Positions 1 through 10,396 of a stretch of 64,000 nucleotides of DNA are shown one piece after another. The position numbers and the translations under genes are program-made. Every line of letters begins with the position of its first letter. Position 1 is the stretch's first letter. Below the pieces are notes generated by a model. It worked only from the letters and a program-made list of their open reading frames with translations, was not told where the DNA came from and searched no databases. This stretch comes from an uncultured Rhodopila sp. (GTDB lineage Bacteria > Pseudomonadota > Alphaproteobacteria > Acetobacterales > Acetobacteraceae), in assembly GCA_903932145.1 (NCBI GenBank), contig CAIZFE010000015.1, forward strand, positions 19,149 through 83,148, in the 5' to 3' direction.

Positions 1-688
1 CACCGTATTGTGCGTTCTGTCGGCGGCGCCGCTGTTATGGATGGCGGAAATCGAGGTCGGGCGCATTCCGACGGTTCGTCAGGCCTGGAAAGCCGCCGAC
101 CGGGTCGGGCTGTGGGCGTTCGCCGCGGATGGCTGGATGTGCGCCGGGATTGGTTTTGCCTGGCCAATGATCCTGTTTGCGACGCTTGGGTCGTCATACG
201 ACGGGTTCGGTTGGGCCGGAGGCGCCGCCGGGGTGGCCGGAGCATTGGCCGGCTTGGTCTGCGGTATCGCCATCGACCGCGGTCACCGTCGGACTCTCTC
301 GCTTGGTGTAACGATCGCGTTGTTGATCGGGGTAGCGCTACGGGTTGCTTCAGGCTGGGCACCCTGGGCCGCGGTTGCCGCCAACACCATCGGGGCTGCA
401 ATCGGGGGCGTTTACTATCCAGTTTTGATGAGTGTCGTCTATGATCGGGCAAAACGGTCCGGATCGGCCTACCAGTTCCATCTGTCGGCTGAAGCGGGTT
501 GGGACGCTGGCGCGATCCTGGGGTGCCTCGCGACCGCCGCCGTCGCGTGCAGCGGGGCACCCGTGACCCTCGCGCTGGTTCCCGCCGCCTTTGGAGTTCT
601 TGTGCTGCACCGGTGTGTTCGAGCGGAATCGCGTTCAGTGTCCCGCATGGACGTCACCAACAGGCAGGCTTTGCCGCAGGGCGCATAA
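1..688 (+). CDS. MFS-like membrane protein, 5'-truncated by window edge
   Basis: The reading frame is open from the first bases to a TAA at 686-688, so the gene very probably begins before the window; the TTG at 8 is only the first in-window start. The visible ~226 residues hold at least five hydrophobic segments separated by short loops. A GIAIDRGHRR loop resembles the cytoplasmic loop motif that follows the second helix of an MFS half. The tail is short and polar. Substrate cannot be told. It converges on livF with only 12 bases between the stops. A general 'major facilitator-like permease' is as far as the sequence goes. Confidence 0.6.
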   Translation, partial: TVLCVLSAAPLLWMAEIEVGRIPTVRQAWKAADRVGLWAFAADGWMCAGIGFAWPMILFATLGSSYDGFGWAGGAAGVAGALAGLVCGIAIDRGHRRTLSLGVTIALLIGVALRVASGWAPWAAVAANTIGAAIGGVYYPVLMSVVYDRAKRSGSAYQFHLSAEAGWDAGAILGCLATAAVACSGAPVTLALVPAAFGVLVLHRCVRAESRSVSRMDVTNRQALPQGA

Positions 689-700
689 CCGGCTTTGAGA

Positions 701-1423
701 TCAGGCGTGGCCGCCCTCCAGATAAGCCGCCCTGATCTCCGGACGCGCCAAAAGTTCCGCACCGGTCCCGGCCATGGTGATCGAACCGTTGACCAGTACA
801 TATCCCCGGTGTGCCAGTCGCAGCGCCTGATAGGCGTTCTGTTCCACCAGCAGCACTGTCAGACCTGTCGTCCGGTTCAGTTCGCGAATCGCACCGAAAA
901 TCTGCCGCACCACCAATGGCGCCAAGCCCAACGACGGTTCGTCCAGCAACAACAAAGTCGGCCGGGACATCAGTGCCCGGCCGATCGCCAGCATCTGCTG
1001 TTCACCGCCCGACAATGTGCCGCCGCGTTGGCTGATGCGTTCTTTCAGGCGCGGAAACAGAGTAAATACCTGCTCCAAAAGACCGGCGACGCCGGAACGA
1101 CCCGCAACTTCGGCCCCCATCAGCAGGTTTTCGTAAACTGTCATACGGCTGAAGATACGCCGTCCTTCCGGTGCCTGAGCGATGCCGCGTCGCATGATCT
1201 CATGGGTCGGCCAGTGCGTGATATCCTGGCCGTCATGGATAATCTGGCCGTCCCGAGCGCGAGGGTTGCCGCAGATGGTCATCATCAGGGTCGATTTGCC
1301 AGCACCATTGGCGCCGATCAGGGTCACGATCTCGCCCCGCTCGACGGTCAGGTCGATCCCGCGAAGCGCCTGGATCGCGCCATAAAACGCGGTGACGCCG
1401 GACAGCGACAGAAGCGTGGTCAT
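701..1423 (-). CDS. livF: Branched-chain amino acid-type ABC transporter, ATPase LivF
   Basis: Second ATPase of a Liv-type importer that energises uptake of branched-chain amino acids or related amides and carboxylates at the inner membrane. The 240 residues are the usual LivF length. Walker A GANGAGKST is at residues 37-45, signature LSGGEQQ at 137-143 and Walker B LLLLDEP at 157-163. The ATG (1423) overlaps the TGA of livG by four bases (ATGA), so translation is probably coupled. It is the last gene of the livHMGF operon. The substrate is not fixed by sequence because no livK sits beside it; a Liv-type binding protein lies 33 kb away at 36726-37949. Confidence 0.95.
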   Translation of the reverse strand: MTTLLSLSGVTAFYGAIQALRGIDLTVERGEIVTLIGANGAGKSTLMMTICGNPRARDGQIIHDGQDITHWPTHEIMRRGIAQAPEGRRIFSRMTVYENLLMGAEVAGRSGVAGLLEQVFTLFPRLKERISQRGGTLSGGEQQMLAIGRALMSRPTLLLLDEPSLGLAPLVVRQIFGAIRELNRTTGLTVLLVEQNAYQALRLAHRGYVLVNGSITMAGTGAELLARPEIRAAYLEGGHA

Positions 1424-2222
1424 GCCGGTTCCTCGTCTTCATCGCCTTCGCCCAAATAGGCGGCGATGACGGCGGGATCGGCTCGTACCTCGGCCGGTGA
1501 GCCGTCGCTGATTTTCTGGCCGTGGTCCAGCACGACGATGTGGTCAGAGATGCGCATGACGACGCCCATGTCATGCTCGATCAGCAACAAGGAACAGCCC
1601 AAGGAGCGGATGCGCAGCAGTAATTGGTTCAGTTCCTCCGACTCCCGTGGATTCAGTCCGGCAGCCGGTTCGTCCAGGCACAACAAGACCGGATCGATGC
1701 ACATTGCGCGGGCGATCTCTAAACGCCGCTGCGCCCCATACGGCAAAGCCCCCGCCGGATCGTCTGCTCGGGCGGTCAATCCGATCGCATCCAGCCAGAA
1801 TCGTGCCTTTTCGATTCCAGCGGCCTCGGCGGCGCGATAGCGGCCCAGCCCCAGAACCGCCAGCACACCGAAGCCGGTTGCCGCCATCAGGGTGTTGTGC
1901 TGCGCGACCAACAGGTTCTCCAGCACCGTCATACCCGCGAACAAACGAATGTTCTGGAACGTGCGGGCGACCTTGGCGGCGGCCGCGATGCGGTGGCCGG
2001 GCATCCGTTCCAACGCGAACGTCCCGCCGCCGGCCGGATGGGTCAGCACGATGGTGCCGGAGGTCGGACGATAGAAGCCGGTGATGCAGTTAAACACGGT
2101 GGTTTTGCCGGCGCCGTTCGGACCGATCACCGCCGTGATGTCCCCCGCCCGGGCCTCGAACGACAGGCTGTCAACGGCCTTCAGACCGCCGAAGCGCATG
2201 GTCAAATCGGTAACGGACAGCA

Positions 2223-2223
<1 letters not shown>
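1420..2223 (-). CDS. livG: Branched-chain amino acid-type ABC transporter, ATPase LivG
   Basis: First ATPase of the Liv importer. The 267 residues match the LivG family length. Walker [10 protein letters not shown] is at 34-42. The signature region reads LPYGAQRR, the degenerate form usual in LivG, and Walker B LLCLDEP is followed by AAGLNP. The start is GTG at 2223, sharing one base with the TAG of livM. The C-terminal DEDEEPA tail is acidic. It acts at the cytoplasmic face with LivF on the LivH/LivM pore. Confidence 0.94.
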
Positions 2224-3539
<1,316 letters not shown>

Positions 3540-3561
3540 GATCTCTCGTCTCGGCGGACGT

Positions 3562-4533
3562 TCATACCTTCTCCACCTCGGCGCGTCCCAACAGGCCGGT
3601 CGGCATGAAAATCAGCACCACGATCAGGATGGAGAACGCGGCGACGTCCTTGTATTCGACACTGAAATACGCCGACCAGAACGTTTCGATCAGGCCGATC
3701 AGCAGGCCGCCGATGACCGCGCCCGGCAGGCTGCCGATGCCGCCCAGGACGGCCGCCGTAAACGCCTTCACCCCGGCGATGAAGCCGATGTAGAAATCGA
3801 TCACCCCATAATACAGCAGGAACATGAACCCGGCGACGGCTGCCAATGCGGCGCCGATCACGAAGGTCAGACTGATCGTCCGATCGGTATCGATGCCGAG
3901 CAGGCTGGCCATTTTCAGGTCTGGCTCGCAAGCCCGCATCGTCCGCCCGAGGGGCGTTTTCGTTACCAGCCAGGTGAACAGGCCCAGGATCGTCAGGGTG
4001 ATCACAATGATCGCGATCTGCATCCACGAAAGCTGCACAGCGAAATCGCCCGTGTCGATCAGCCGGATACCGCCCGGGATGATGGCCTCGATCGGTTTGA
4101 CACGCGCACCCTGGCTGACCTGGACGAAGTTCTGCAATGTGATCGACATGCCGATCGCACTGATCAGCGGCGCGAGACGGAACGATCCTCGCAACGGCCG
4201 GTACGCGACGCGTTCCACCGTCCAGCCGTACAGGGCGGCAAGGCCGGCGGCGAACAGCAAGGTCAGCGCCAAAGCCAATGGAACCGAGGTGATGCCCAGC
4301 GCCGACAGGCCCAGCAGCGCGATCAGCGACAGGAACGACCCGACCATGAACACGTCGCCATGGGCGAAATTGATCATGCCGATGATGCCGTAAACCATCG
4401 TGTATCCGACCGCGATCAGGCCATAGATCATGCCGAGCGTAACGCCGTTGATGAGTTGTTGCAGGGCGTAGGCCAATCGCGCTCCGATTCTGGTGTTGAT
4501 GCAATGCAACCATGCGCGGTGCGGTGGGCGCAA
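3562..4533 (-). CDS. livH: Branched-chain amino acid-type ABC transporter, permease LivH
   Basis: Inner-membrane permease and first gene of the operon. The family hallmark YTMVYGIIGMINFAHGDVFM is present near residues 45-65. An EAA-like loop with TPLGRTMRACEPDLKMASLLGI contacts the ATPases. The long frame opens at TTG (4533) and has no ATG before the conserved LQQLINGVTLGMIYGL. A second TTG at 4467 has GGAG five bases upstream and would give a start typical of the family, so the true start may be 4467. The gene is divergent from the GST gene across about 91 bases, which must hold both promoters. Confidence 0.92.
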   Translation of the reverse strand: MRPPHRAWLHCINTRIGARLAYALQQLINGVTLGMIYGLIAVGYTMVYGIIGMINFAHGDVFMVGSFLSLIALLGLSALGITSVPLALALTLLFAAGLAALYGWTVERVAYRPLRGSFRLAPLISAIGMSITLQNFVQVSQGARVKPIEAIIPGGIRLIDTGDFAVQLSWMQIAIIVITLTILGLFTWLVTKTPLGRTMRACEPDLKMASLLGIDTDRTISLTFVIGAALAAVAGFMFLLYYGVIDFYIGFIAGVKAFTAAVLGGIGSLPGAVIGGLLIGLIETFWSAYFSVEYKDVAAFSILIVVLIFMPTGLLGRAEVEKV

Positions 4534-4624
4534 GAGTGATCATGGTTTCCGAAACGACCGTGGCTGGATATCCGATCGGATCTGTCGTAGCCATGGTGGG
4601 AACCGGGGTCACACGAGGATCGTC

Positions 4625-5278
4625 ATGGATTACCAACTCTACGGCTTCTGGCGCAGTTCAGCGACCTATCGGGTCAGGGTGGCGCTCGCGCTGAAAGGCC
4701 TGACGGCGATGGAGCACGCCATCGATCTCGACCGCGGCGATCAACGGGAAGGGGACTTTCTGGCCATCAATCCGTTCGGGGTTGTCCCGGCTCTGATCGT
4801 TCCCGGTCAGCCACCGCTCAGCCAATCGTTGGCCATACTGGAATATCTCGACGAAACTACGCCCACTCCGCCCCTGCTGCCACCCGATGCGCTCGGTCGT
4901 GCCAGGGTGCGGTCGATCGCCTCGAGTCTGGCAGCCGATACACATCCGTTGGTTGTGCCCAGGGTGCGGCGCTATTTGACGACTACGGGCGGGTTCGACG
5001 ATGCGGCCTGGCGGGCATGGCAGATCCAGTGGTTCACTACCGGACTCCAGGCGCTGGAGAAGCGGTTGGCGGCCGAGGACGCGACCGGCACGTACTGTCA
5101 TGGCGAGTCGGTCACGATCGCGGATATTCTTTTGGCGAGCGTTGTCGCGGTGATGCGTGTGTTCAAAATCGATGTCGCCGGCATCCCGACGATCGATCGC
5201 ATCGTGGTGCAGTGCGAAACCCTCCCGGCCTTCGCCAACGCCAACCCGTTCCGGCAGGCGGGTGCTCCCGGGGTCTGA
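4625..5278 (+). CDS. maiA: Maleylacetoacetate isomerase-like zeta-class glutathione S-transferase
   Basis: Probably isomerises maleylacetoacetate or maleylpyruvate with glutathione in aromatic ring degradation. The 217 residues begin MDYQLYGFWRSSATYRVR. The SSATYRVRVAL stretch is the zeta-class glutathione-activating motif, and NPFGVVPAL and SQSLAILEYLDE (gamma-glutamyl contacts) follow. The C-terminal helical domain has the usual YCHGESVTIADILL. The ATG at 4625 was chosen because it gives the family N-terminus; the frame stays open upstream without homology. The neighbouring Liv operon runs the other way, so co-regulation is only a guess. Confidence 0.85.
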   Translation: MDYQLYGFWRSSATYRVRVALALKGLTAMEHAIDLDRGDQREGDFLAINPFGVVPALIVPGQPPLSQSLAILEYLDETTPTPPLLPPDALGRARVRSIASSLAADTHPLVVPRVRRYLTTTGGFDDAAWRAWQIQWFTTGLQALEKRLAAEDATGTYCHGESVTIADILLASVVAVMRVFKIDVAGIPTIDRIVVQCETLPAFANANPFRQAGAPGV

Positions 5279-5314
5279 TCGGTCAGAGCCGGACGGCCGC
5301 GCTCGGCACCCCTG

Positions 5315-6355
5315 TTACCGTGCGCAGGCTTGCCGGCTGACGTTGGGGCAATAGACAATATCATTCCGGTTCAGGACCCGGCCCTCGGTCAAGGCAGGGG
5401 CGACCGCCTGAACACTGGCCATGCCCCAACCGGTCTTCCCCGCGTTACCATCCCACCACTGCTGCCAAAAGGTGATCCGGGGCATGTGTTCGCGCAGGGC
5501 CGATGTTAGAACCGTCTCCTGAAAACGGGCGTTGCCCAACCCGGACCCGCCGGCCCCGAACTCTGCCAGGCCGATCGGTTTGCCCAGCGCGACCAGGGTC
5601 TTGTAACTCGCGATACCTTCGGTAGGGTCGTTTGTGTACAGATCGAAGCCCGTGATATCGACGAACGAATCGCCCGGATAACGCGCTGTCAGGCTGCCGA
5701 TATCGGCGTTGACGGAATACATCCAAACCAAATTATGCAGGCCCTTGGTCTTCGTCAGGTAATCATGGGTGAACGCCCAGAGTGACTGAAACTGTGCTGT
5801 CGAGAGAAATTTGGTGCCCCACCAAAACCAGTCGCCGTTCAATTCATGGTATGGACGCAGAATGACCACGACGCCGGCCGACTGAAGCACCCGTAAGGCG
5901 TCGCCGATCTGGTTGAGCATGAACACATACTTGTTGTGTGTCGCAGTTCCCGGAGTCAGCAATTCCGCCGTATTCAGGCGGCTGACGTCGTGGCCGGCAC
6001 CGCCGGTGGTCGGGTTGGGAATGCTCAGGGTTAGGGTGATCAGACCGCCGGCATTCCAATAGTTGATCGCGATGGGATTGAAGCTGGTAACGATCCTGCC
6101 GCCATCATATTGGAAGTAATCACCACCGATCACGCCCAGCCATTTGCCGGTGCGGGCATGGATGGCGTCGATTGGATGGATCGGGCCGGGGCCGACGAAT
6201 TGACCGGATATCACATGGTTGCCGTCTATTTGGTTCAAATAGGCGATCAGGGTGGCCGGTGTGGTAATGCCGTTCGCGGAATTCGCCCGAGCGGCCGGCA
6301 GTGCGGCGAGAAATAGCGCCAGGATGAGGACACACGCGCGGATCAGGGACATCAT
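5315..6355 (-). CDS. Secreted glycoside hydrolase family 26 (beta-mannanase-like)
   Basis: 346 residues with a signal peptide (residues 1-24, hydrophobic core then AARA-N). The GH26 acid/base region RPYHELNGDWFWWG places Glu171, and the nucleophile region GLAEFGAGG places Glu265. The order and ~95-residue spacing fit a clan GH-A barrel. The conserved GGDYFQYDGG, FDLYTNDP and WQQWWDGNAG segments line the cleft. GH26 enzymes cut beta-mannans or related mixed glucans; the exact substrate is not determined here. The protein should be periplasmic or exported. It stands alone with no other polysaccharide gene nearby. Confidence 0.85.
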   Translation of the reverse strand: MMSLIRACVLILALFLAALPAARANSANGITTPATLIAYLNQIDGNHVISGQFVGPGPIHPIDAIHARTGKWLGVIGGDYFQYDGGRIVTSFNPIAINYWNAGGLITLTLSIPNPTTGGAGHDVSRLNTAELLTPGTATHNKYVFMLNQIGDALRVLQSAGVVVILRPYHELNGDWFWWGTKFLSTAQFQSLWAFTHDYLTKTKGLHNLVWMYSVNADIGSLTARYPGDSFVDITGFDLYTNDPTEGIASYKTLVALGKPIGLAEFGAGGSGLGNARFQETVLTSALREHMPRITFWQQWWDGNAGKTGWGMASVQAVAPALTEGRVLNRNDIVYCPNVSRQACAR

Positions 6356-6470
6356 CCAGCTTTCGTAACGTAGCCAAACCGGCTTGCCGCCGCTTTACCG
6401 CGGGAACATCTTGCCGCGCCGCAACGCGGTATCGCTATGCACAAATATGTTCAGTTCCTATAGGTGCGCG

Positions 6471-8228
6471 CTATGTCGGCCGATCCGCCTCGAACAGCGC
6501 CATCAATTCGTCGGTCGCTTCTCGGGTGCTTTGGATAAGCTGTTCCTCATCCCGATAGATCGCGTGCATCTCCAGTAAGGCGCGTTCGTCGTGTTCCCTG
6601 AACAACGTAACGGATCGCGCGGCTTCCTCGGGTGAAATCCCCAATGCCATCAGCGAGTCTTCCGCCATCTTCAGGCTGGAGTAGTACGTATCCCGCACCA
6701 GTCCATCGACGCCCCGGTCCATCAGCAGATACGCGTGCCGCCGGTTGCGCGCGCGGGCGAAGATCTTCAGGTGCGGAAAGTTCCGCCGCGCGACTTCGAC
6801 GATACGCAAGACGTCTTCCATGTTGTCCTGTGCGACGATCAGCAATCTGGCCTGATCGGCCCCGGCGGCCCGCAACAGGTCGGGGCGGGCGGGATCGCCG
6901 AAATAGACTTTGTTGCCGAAGCGGCGGACCACATCGACCTGACCGAGGTCACGTTCCAGGGCCGTGAACGCAATCCCGTGCATGCGCAATACACGGCCAA
7001 TGATCTGGCCGAAACGGCCGAAACCGCAGATGATCACCGGCGCATCCGCGGCCTCGATCGTGTCAAAATCAGGCTCGGGTTCAACCACCAACCGAGGGAT
7101 CAGAAATCGTTCCGACAACGCGAACAGCACCGGCGTCGCGGCCATTGAAAAGGCCGCGACCAAGGTCGCCATCGCGGCACTGTCAGAAGCGAGCGCGCCA
7201 ACCCCGACCGCCGCGCCGAACAGCACGAAGCTGAATTCGCTGGCCTGCGGCAGAGCCAAACTGAACCGGATCGCTTCCGGCAGGCTTTGCCGCGACAGAC
7301 GGGCCAGACCGAAGCAAACAACCGATTTTGCCAGCAACAGCGCGACGGTGGCTCCGGCCAGTAGGCCGGGGTGAAGCCGGGCGAGGCTCAGGTCCGCCGA
7401 CATGCCGACGGAGATGAAGAAAAAGCCGAGTAGCAAGCCCTCGAACGGAGCGATGTCGGCTTGCAGTTCGTGGCGGTATTCCGACTCTGACAACAGCACG
7501 CCGGCCATGAAGGCGCCCAGCGACATGGACAGACCGGCGAGGTTAGCGATGAACGCGGTGCCGGCGACGATCAGCAGCGATGCCGTCGTGAAAAGCTCCG
7601 GCGTCCTGGCGCCCCCGATCGCTCGGATGAGCGGTGGAATGACGAAACGGCCGCCAACCAGGATGACGGCGACGGCGGCAACGCCTTGTGCGACGTCATG
7701 CCAGGGAACGTGATCCGGCAGCGTGTGATCGGCCAGCAACGGCACCAGGGCGACCAGCGGGATGAACGCCAGATCCTGAAACAGCAGCACCGCAAATCCG
7801 TCTCGCCCCGCCCGGCTCTTGAGCAGCTCGGCTTCGGCGAACATCGGTAGCACGATCGCGGTAGAGGACATCGCCATGCCCGCGCCCAGCACGATCGCGC
7901 CGGGCCACGGGATGCCGGCAACCCGGGCGAGACCGGCCAGCACGGCGCCGCTGAGCAACACTTGCGACGATCCCAGGGCGAATACCGCTTTCCGCATGAC
8001 CCACAAGCGGCGCGGCCGCAGTTCCAGACCGATCAGGAACAACAGCATGACGACACCGAGCGAGGCGATATCGGTGATCTGGCCGATGTCGCTGACAAGG
8101 CGAAGGCCGGACGGTCCAATAACAACTCCGGCCAGGAGATAACCGAGCACGCTGCCCAAACCGAAGCGCCTTGTCAGCGGGACCGCGATCGTTGCGGCGG
8201 CGAGCAAGGCGACAAGGGTCGCGAGCAT
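6471..8228 (-). CDS. CPA2-family cation/proton antiporter (KefB/KefC-like)
   Basis: 585 residues: about 12 membrane segments (1-380), then a cytoplasmic TrkA-N (RCK) domain starting at PVIICGFGRFGQIIGRVL (around residue 400) with a Rossmann GxGxxG. The first domain carries the family segments LGYLLAGVVIGPSGL and SSTAIVLPMF and a VLLFQDLAFIPL stretch with the conserved Asp. It probably exchanges K+ or Na+ for protons under nucleotide or thiol control. A Kef-type glutathione-dependent role is possible but not shown. The ATG (8228) overlaps the stop of the upstream dehydrogenase by one base, so the two form an operon. Confidence 0.9.
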   Translation of the reverse strand: MLATLVALLAAATIAVPLTRRFGLGSVLGYLLAGVVIGPSGLRLVSDIGQITDIASLGVVMLLFLIGLELRPRRLWVMRKAVFALGSSQVLLSGAVLAGLARVAGIPWPGAIVLGAGMAMSSTAIVLPMFAEAELLKSRAGRDGFAVLLFQDLAFIPLVALVPLLADHTLPDHVPWHDVAQGVAAVAVILVGGRFVIPPLIRAIGGARTPELFTTASLLIVAGTAFIANLAGLSMSLGAFMAGVLLSESEYRHELQADIAPFEGLLLGFFFISVGMSADLSLARLHPGLLAGATVALLLAKSVVCFGLARLSRQSLPEAIRFSLALPQASEFSFVLFGAAVGVGALASDSAAMATLVAAFSMAATPVLFALSERFLIPRLVVEPEPDFDTIEAADAPVIICGFGRFGQIIGRVLRMHGIAFTALERDLGQVDVVRRFGNKVYFGDPARPDLLRAAGADQARLLIVAQDNMEDVLRIVEVARRNFPHLKIFARARNRRHAYLLMDRGVDGLVRDTYYSSLKMAEDSLMALGISPEEAARSVTLFREHDERALLEMHAIYRDEEQLIQSTREATDELMALFEADRPT

Positions 8229-9208
8229 CAGTAACCGCGCGCGATGTCGAAACGGTTGGGCAGCGGATCGCCGTCGCGGAACGCCCGGAGGTTGCTCAGG
8301 AAGATGTCCAGACTGCGAGGATTATAGGTCGCGGGATCGTCGGCGGAGGTGTGCGGGCTGATGATCAGGTTGGGCGTCGTCCAAAGCCGGTGGCCGGGCG
8401 GGATCGGTTCGGGCGTGAACACGTCCAGGACGGCGCCGGACAGATGTCCGTTGTCCAGCAGGTCACACAAGGCGTCCTGATCGAGCAGTCTGCCTCGGCC
8501 GATGTTCACCACACCGGCGCCGGAGGGGAGCGATTCCAGCCGCTTCCGAGTCATCAGGCCGCGCGTGGCGTCTGTCAGCGGACAGGCGAGAACCAGGAAC
8601 TCCGAGTGAGGCAGGACATCGTCCAGGGCGTCGAGGCCGACCACCGTTTCACACGACGGGTGCGGTGCGGGGTTCGCTCTGATGCCGGTGACGCGCATGC
8701 CAAACAGGGCCGCGTGTTCGGCGGTGGCGCCTCCGAGCGTGCCGAGACCGACGACGGTCAGATTGCGTCCGTGGAGGACTGAACCCCACAGTTTGCGCCA
8801 TTGCCCGAACCGCTGGTTGGTGATCATGGCGGGGATGCGGTTGGCCAGCATCAGGATGGACATGATGGCGAATTCACCGGATTTCGCCGCGTGGGTGCCT
8901 CGGTTGTTCATCAGAATGACCCCGGCGGGCAGCCAGTCGAACGGGGCCAGCCAGTCGAGGCCGGCGTTGGTCAGGAAGATCAGCTTCAGACGCGGCGCGG
9001 GGCAGGGGAATAGCGCCCGGATGACGCTGGCGTCGCAGACCAGTGCCTCGGCGTCGCGCATGCCGGCGAGGAAATCGGCAGGGGTTACGCCCAGGCTGAC
9101 GTCATGGCCCTGGCTTATGTCCGGCGCTCGCGCCGCTGCCGCGTCCCACATGGCGTAGGAGAAATCGAACAGCGGGTCATTGTCCGGGTTCTGAAGGTGG
9201 ATGCGCAT
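8228..9208 (-). CDS. D-2-hydroxyacid dehydrogenase (NAD(P)-dependent)
   Basis: 326 residues. The NAD-binding region is VVGLGTLGGATAEHAALFG (near 170). Catalytic-pattern residues are the Arg in the LVLACPLTDATRG/NIGRGRL area, the Glu of TPEPIPPGHRLW and the His of IISPHTSADDP. The family reduces 2-keto acids to D-2-hydroxy acids or the reverse; this member resembles the glyoxylate/hydroxypyruvate reductase branch. The annotated ATG is at 9208. It is the first gene of the pair with the antiporter (TGATG junction). The reason for coupling to an ion antiporter is unknown. Confidence 0.88.
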   Translation of the reverse strand: MRIHLQNPDNDPLFDFSYAMWDAAAARAPDISQGHDVSLGVTPADFLAGMRDAEALVCDASVIRALFPCPAPRLKLIFLTNAGLDWLAPFDWLPAGVILMNNRGTHAAKSGEFAIMSILMLANRIPAMITNQRFGQWRKLWGSVLHGRNLTVVGLGTLGGATAEHAALFGMRVTGIRANPAPHPSCETVVGLDALDDVLPHSEFLVLACPLTDATRGLMTRKRLESLPSGAGVVNIGRGRLLDQDALCDLLDNGHLSGAVLDVFTPEPIPPGHRLWTTPNLIISPHTSADDPATYNPRSLDIFLSNLRAFRDGDPLPNRFDIARGY

Positions 9209-9717
9209 GGTTGTAGCGTGCCACGGTCTCGGCTCTGTGGCGAGCCGCGTCCCGGCCAGCGTCCAATACCAGATTGCGTAGGTTTCGACCGCTCGGCCAG
9301 CCGCGATGCGACCATCGCTGCGCGCTCATCGGCGTCTCAAAAGCCATACCATGAGAATTTGTCTCATTATAAGAGGCATTCTCCTCAATCCTCGGGTTCC
9401 CGCACGTAGCTGACGCCACTCTGAACCGCGCCGCCTCCAGCGGTCCGGCATCGGGATCAACGACCCGCGACGACAGTACGGTGAGGGTGCACAAGCCGGC
9501 AATACAGGTACGGGGAAAAATCGATGGCCGGATGCGGCGGAGGCAAGGGTTCCATTCCTGGGTTTGTAGACTGAAATAGGAAATTTGTCAAGATTTTTGC
9601 CGCTGACCGATACTTGGCCGCCGTACCGGCACATCCCGCGTGATCCCGGACGATCCCACCATTCCCAGTATCAGGTGGCAGGTAACAGCCGCTGGCGTAA
9701 CTGCGACCTCGCGGGGT
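9209..9717. other. 509-base gap with palindromes but no convincing gene
   Basis: No reading frame here has convincing protein character. A perfect 5-base-arm palindrome TGAGA-ATTTG-TCTCA lies at 9352-9366. An overlapping GAGAAT (9353-9358) / ATTCTC (9378-9383) pair is about 145-175 bases upstream of the dehydrogenase start at 9208, where an operator for that operon could sit. An AT-rich patch is around 9570-9605. Confidence 0.35.
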
Positions 9718-10152
9718 TTATTGTCCGTCTGTTCGGCTTGGAAAGAGGTATGGCGCAATGATGATCGCGATGGCGCCAACCTGGACCGTTGTGGCACCCA
9801 ACAAGGCCATGATGACCTGGTTGGTGATAATCCGGTCGCCGGGGGACGAGAGGTGAAAGTAGATATTGCTTTCGTCCACTGCCGCCAGCACGCCCGGGAC
9901 AATCAGCGTTGCGCTGTTGGCGCGGACAATGGTTTTCACGACCTGGTCGGCCACCGATCTCCGCAGGTCGGCATCGCCTAATTTGATTTGATCATCGACG
10001 GACAGGCCTTCCGCCGCTTCCTTGAGGCTAACGGACGTTAAGTCGCCAGTGGCCATCGAGGATGCCGCGGCGGTTCCGGTCAGATTTCCAACGTTCGATG
10101 CCAACGGGACGGCCGCAGCGCCATCGTCTGGCGGGGATTGATCAGCCGGCAA
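9718..10152 (-). CDS. Small membrane protein coupled to a ribbon-helix-helix-like gene
   Basis: Uncharacterised, 144 residues. Residues 1-40 are Ala/Ser/Pro-rich and probably disordered. A helical, charged stretch (43-78) follows, then a hydrophobic segment at about 79-92 and a strong membrane helix at about 112-137 ending APYLFPSRTDGQ. The predicted start is TTG at 10152, overlapping the stop of the upstream ribbon-helix-helix gene by 11 bases, so expression is probably coupled. A later Met33 is an alternative start. The layout, a DNA-binding-type small protein followed by a small membrane protein, recurs at 46979-47561. No function is known to me. Confidence 0.7.
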   Translation of the reverse strand: MPADQSPPDDGAAAVPLASNVGNLTGTAAASSMATGDLTSVSLKEAAEGLSVDDQIKLGDADLRRSVADQVVKTIVRANSATLIVPGVLAAVDESNIYFHLSSPGDRIITNQVIMALLGATTVQVGAIAIIIAPYLFPSRTDGQ

Positions 10153-10351
10153 GAGAGATTTTCACGGCGCTCCTGCCTCCGCCCGGGGCGATGGTGATGG
10201 TATGGTCATCATCAGCGTGCTGGCTCGCGATACTCGCCAGAGCCAACGCTTTCCGGATGACCGCGGCATTCGTGTTGACGCCGAATGTCTGGCGCAACTG
10301 AGCGATGAATGCCGCCGTCCGTTCATCAACCTCAAAGCTGGTGACTGCCAT
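10142..10351 (-). CDS. Ribbon-helix-helix (CopG/Arc-like) small protein
   Basis: 69 residues. A strand (VTSFEV) is followed by helix A (DERTAAFIAQLRQTFG), a turn, helix B (TNAAVIRKALALASIASQHA) and a beta-hairpin-like tail (HTITIAPGGGRSAVKISL). The first three elements match the ribbon-helix-helix fold of dimeric DNA-binding repressors; the tail is an addition. AAGGAAGG-type bases lie 7-14 upstream of the ATG at 10351. A palindrome covering a TATAAT box lies just upstream (10372-10396), so autoregulation is plausible. The downstream membrane gene overlaps by 11 bases. Confidence 0.72.
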   Translation of the reverse strand: MAVTSFEVDERTAAFIAQLRQTFGVNTNAAVIRKALALASIASQHADDDHTITIAPGGGRSAVKISLAG

Positions 10352-10371
10352 GGTCGAGGTTCCTTCCGCTT

Positions 10372-10396
10372 AAACTATGCGAAAATTATATAGTTT
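10372..10396 (-). promoter_or_regulatory. Palindromic operator over the -10 box of the RHH/membrane operon
   Basis: AAACTAT (10372-10378) and ATAGTTT (10390-10396) form a perfect 7-base inverted repeat with an 11-base centre. On the minus strand the centre contains TATAAT (10385-10390), 34 bases before the ATG at 10351. A TTGCAT-like -35 (10410-10415) would have a long 19-base spacer. The position suits repression by the product of the first gene, since ribbon-helix-helix repressors often bind such sites. The rest of 10352-10659 shows no gene. Confidence 0.5.
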
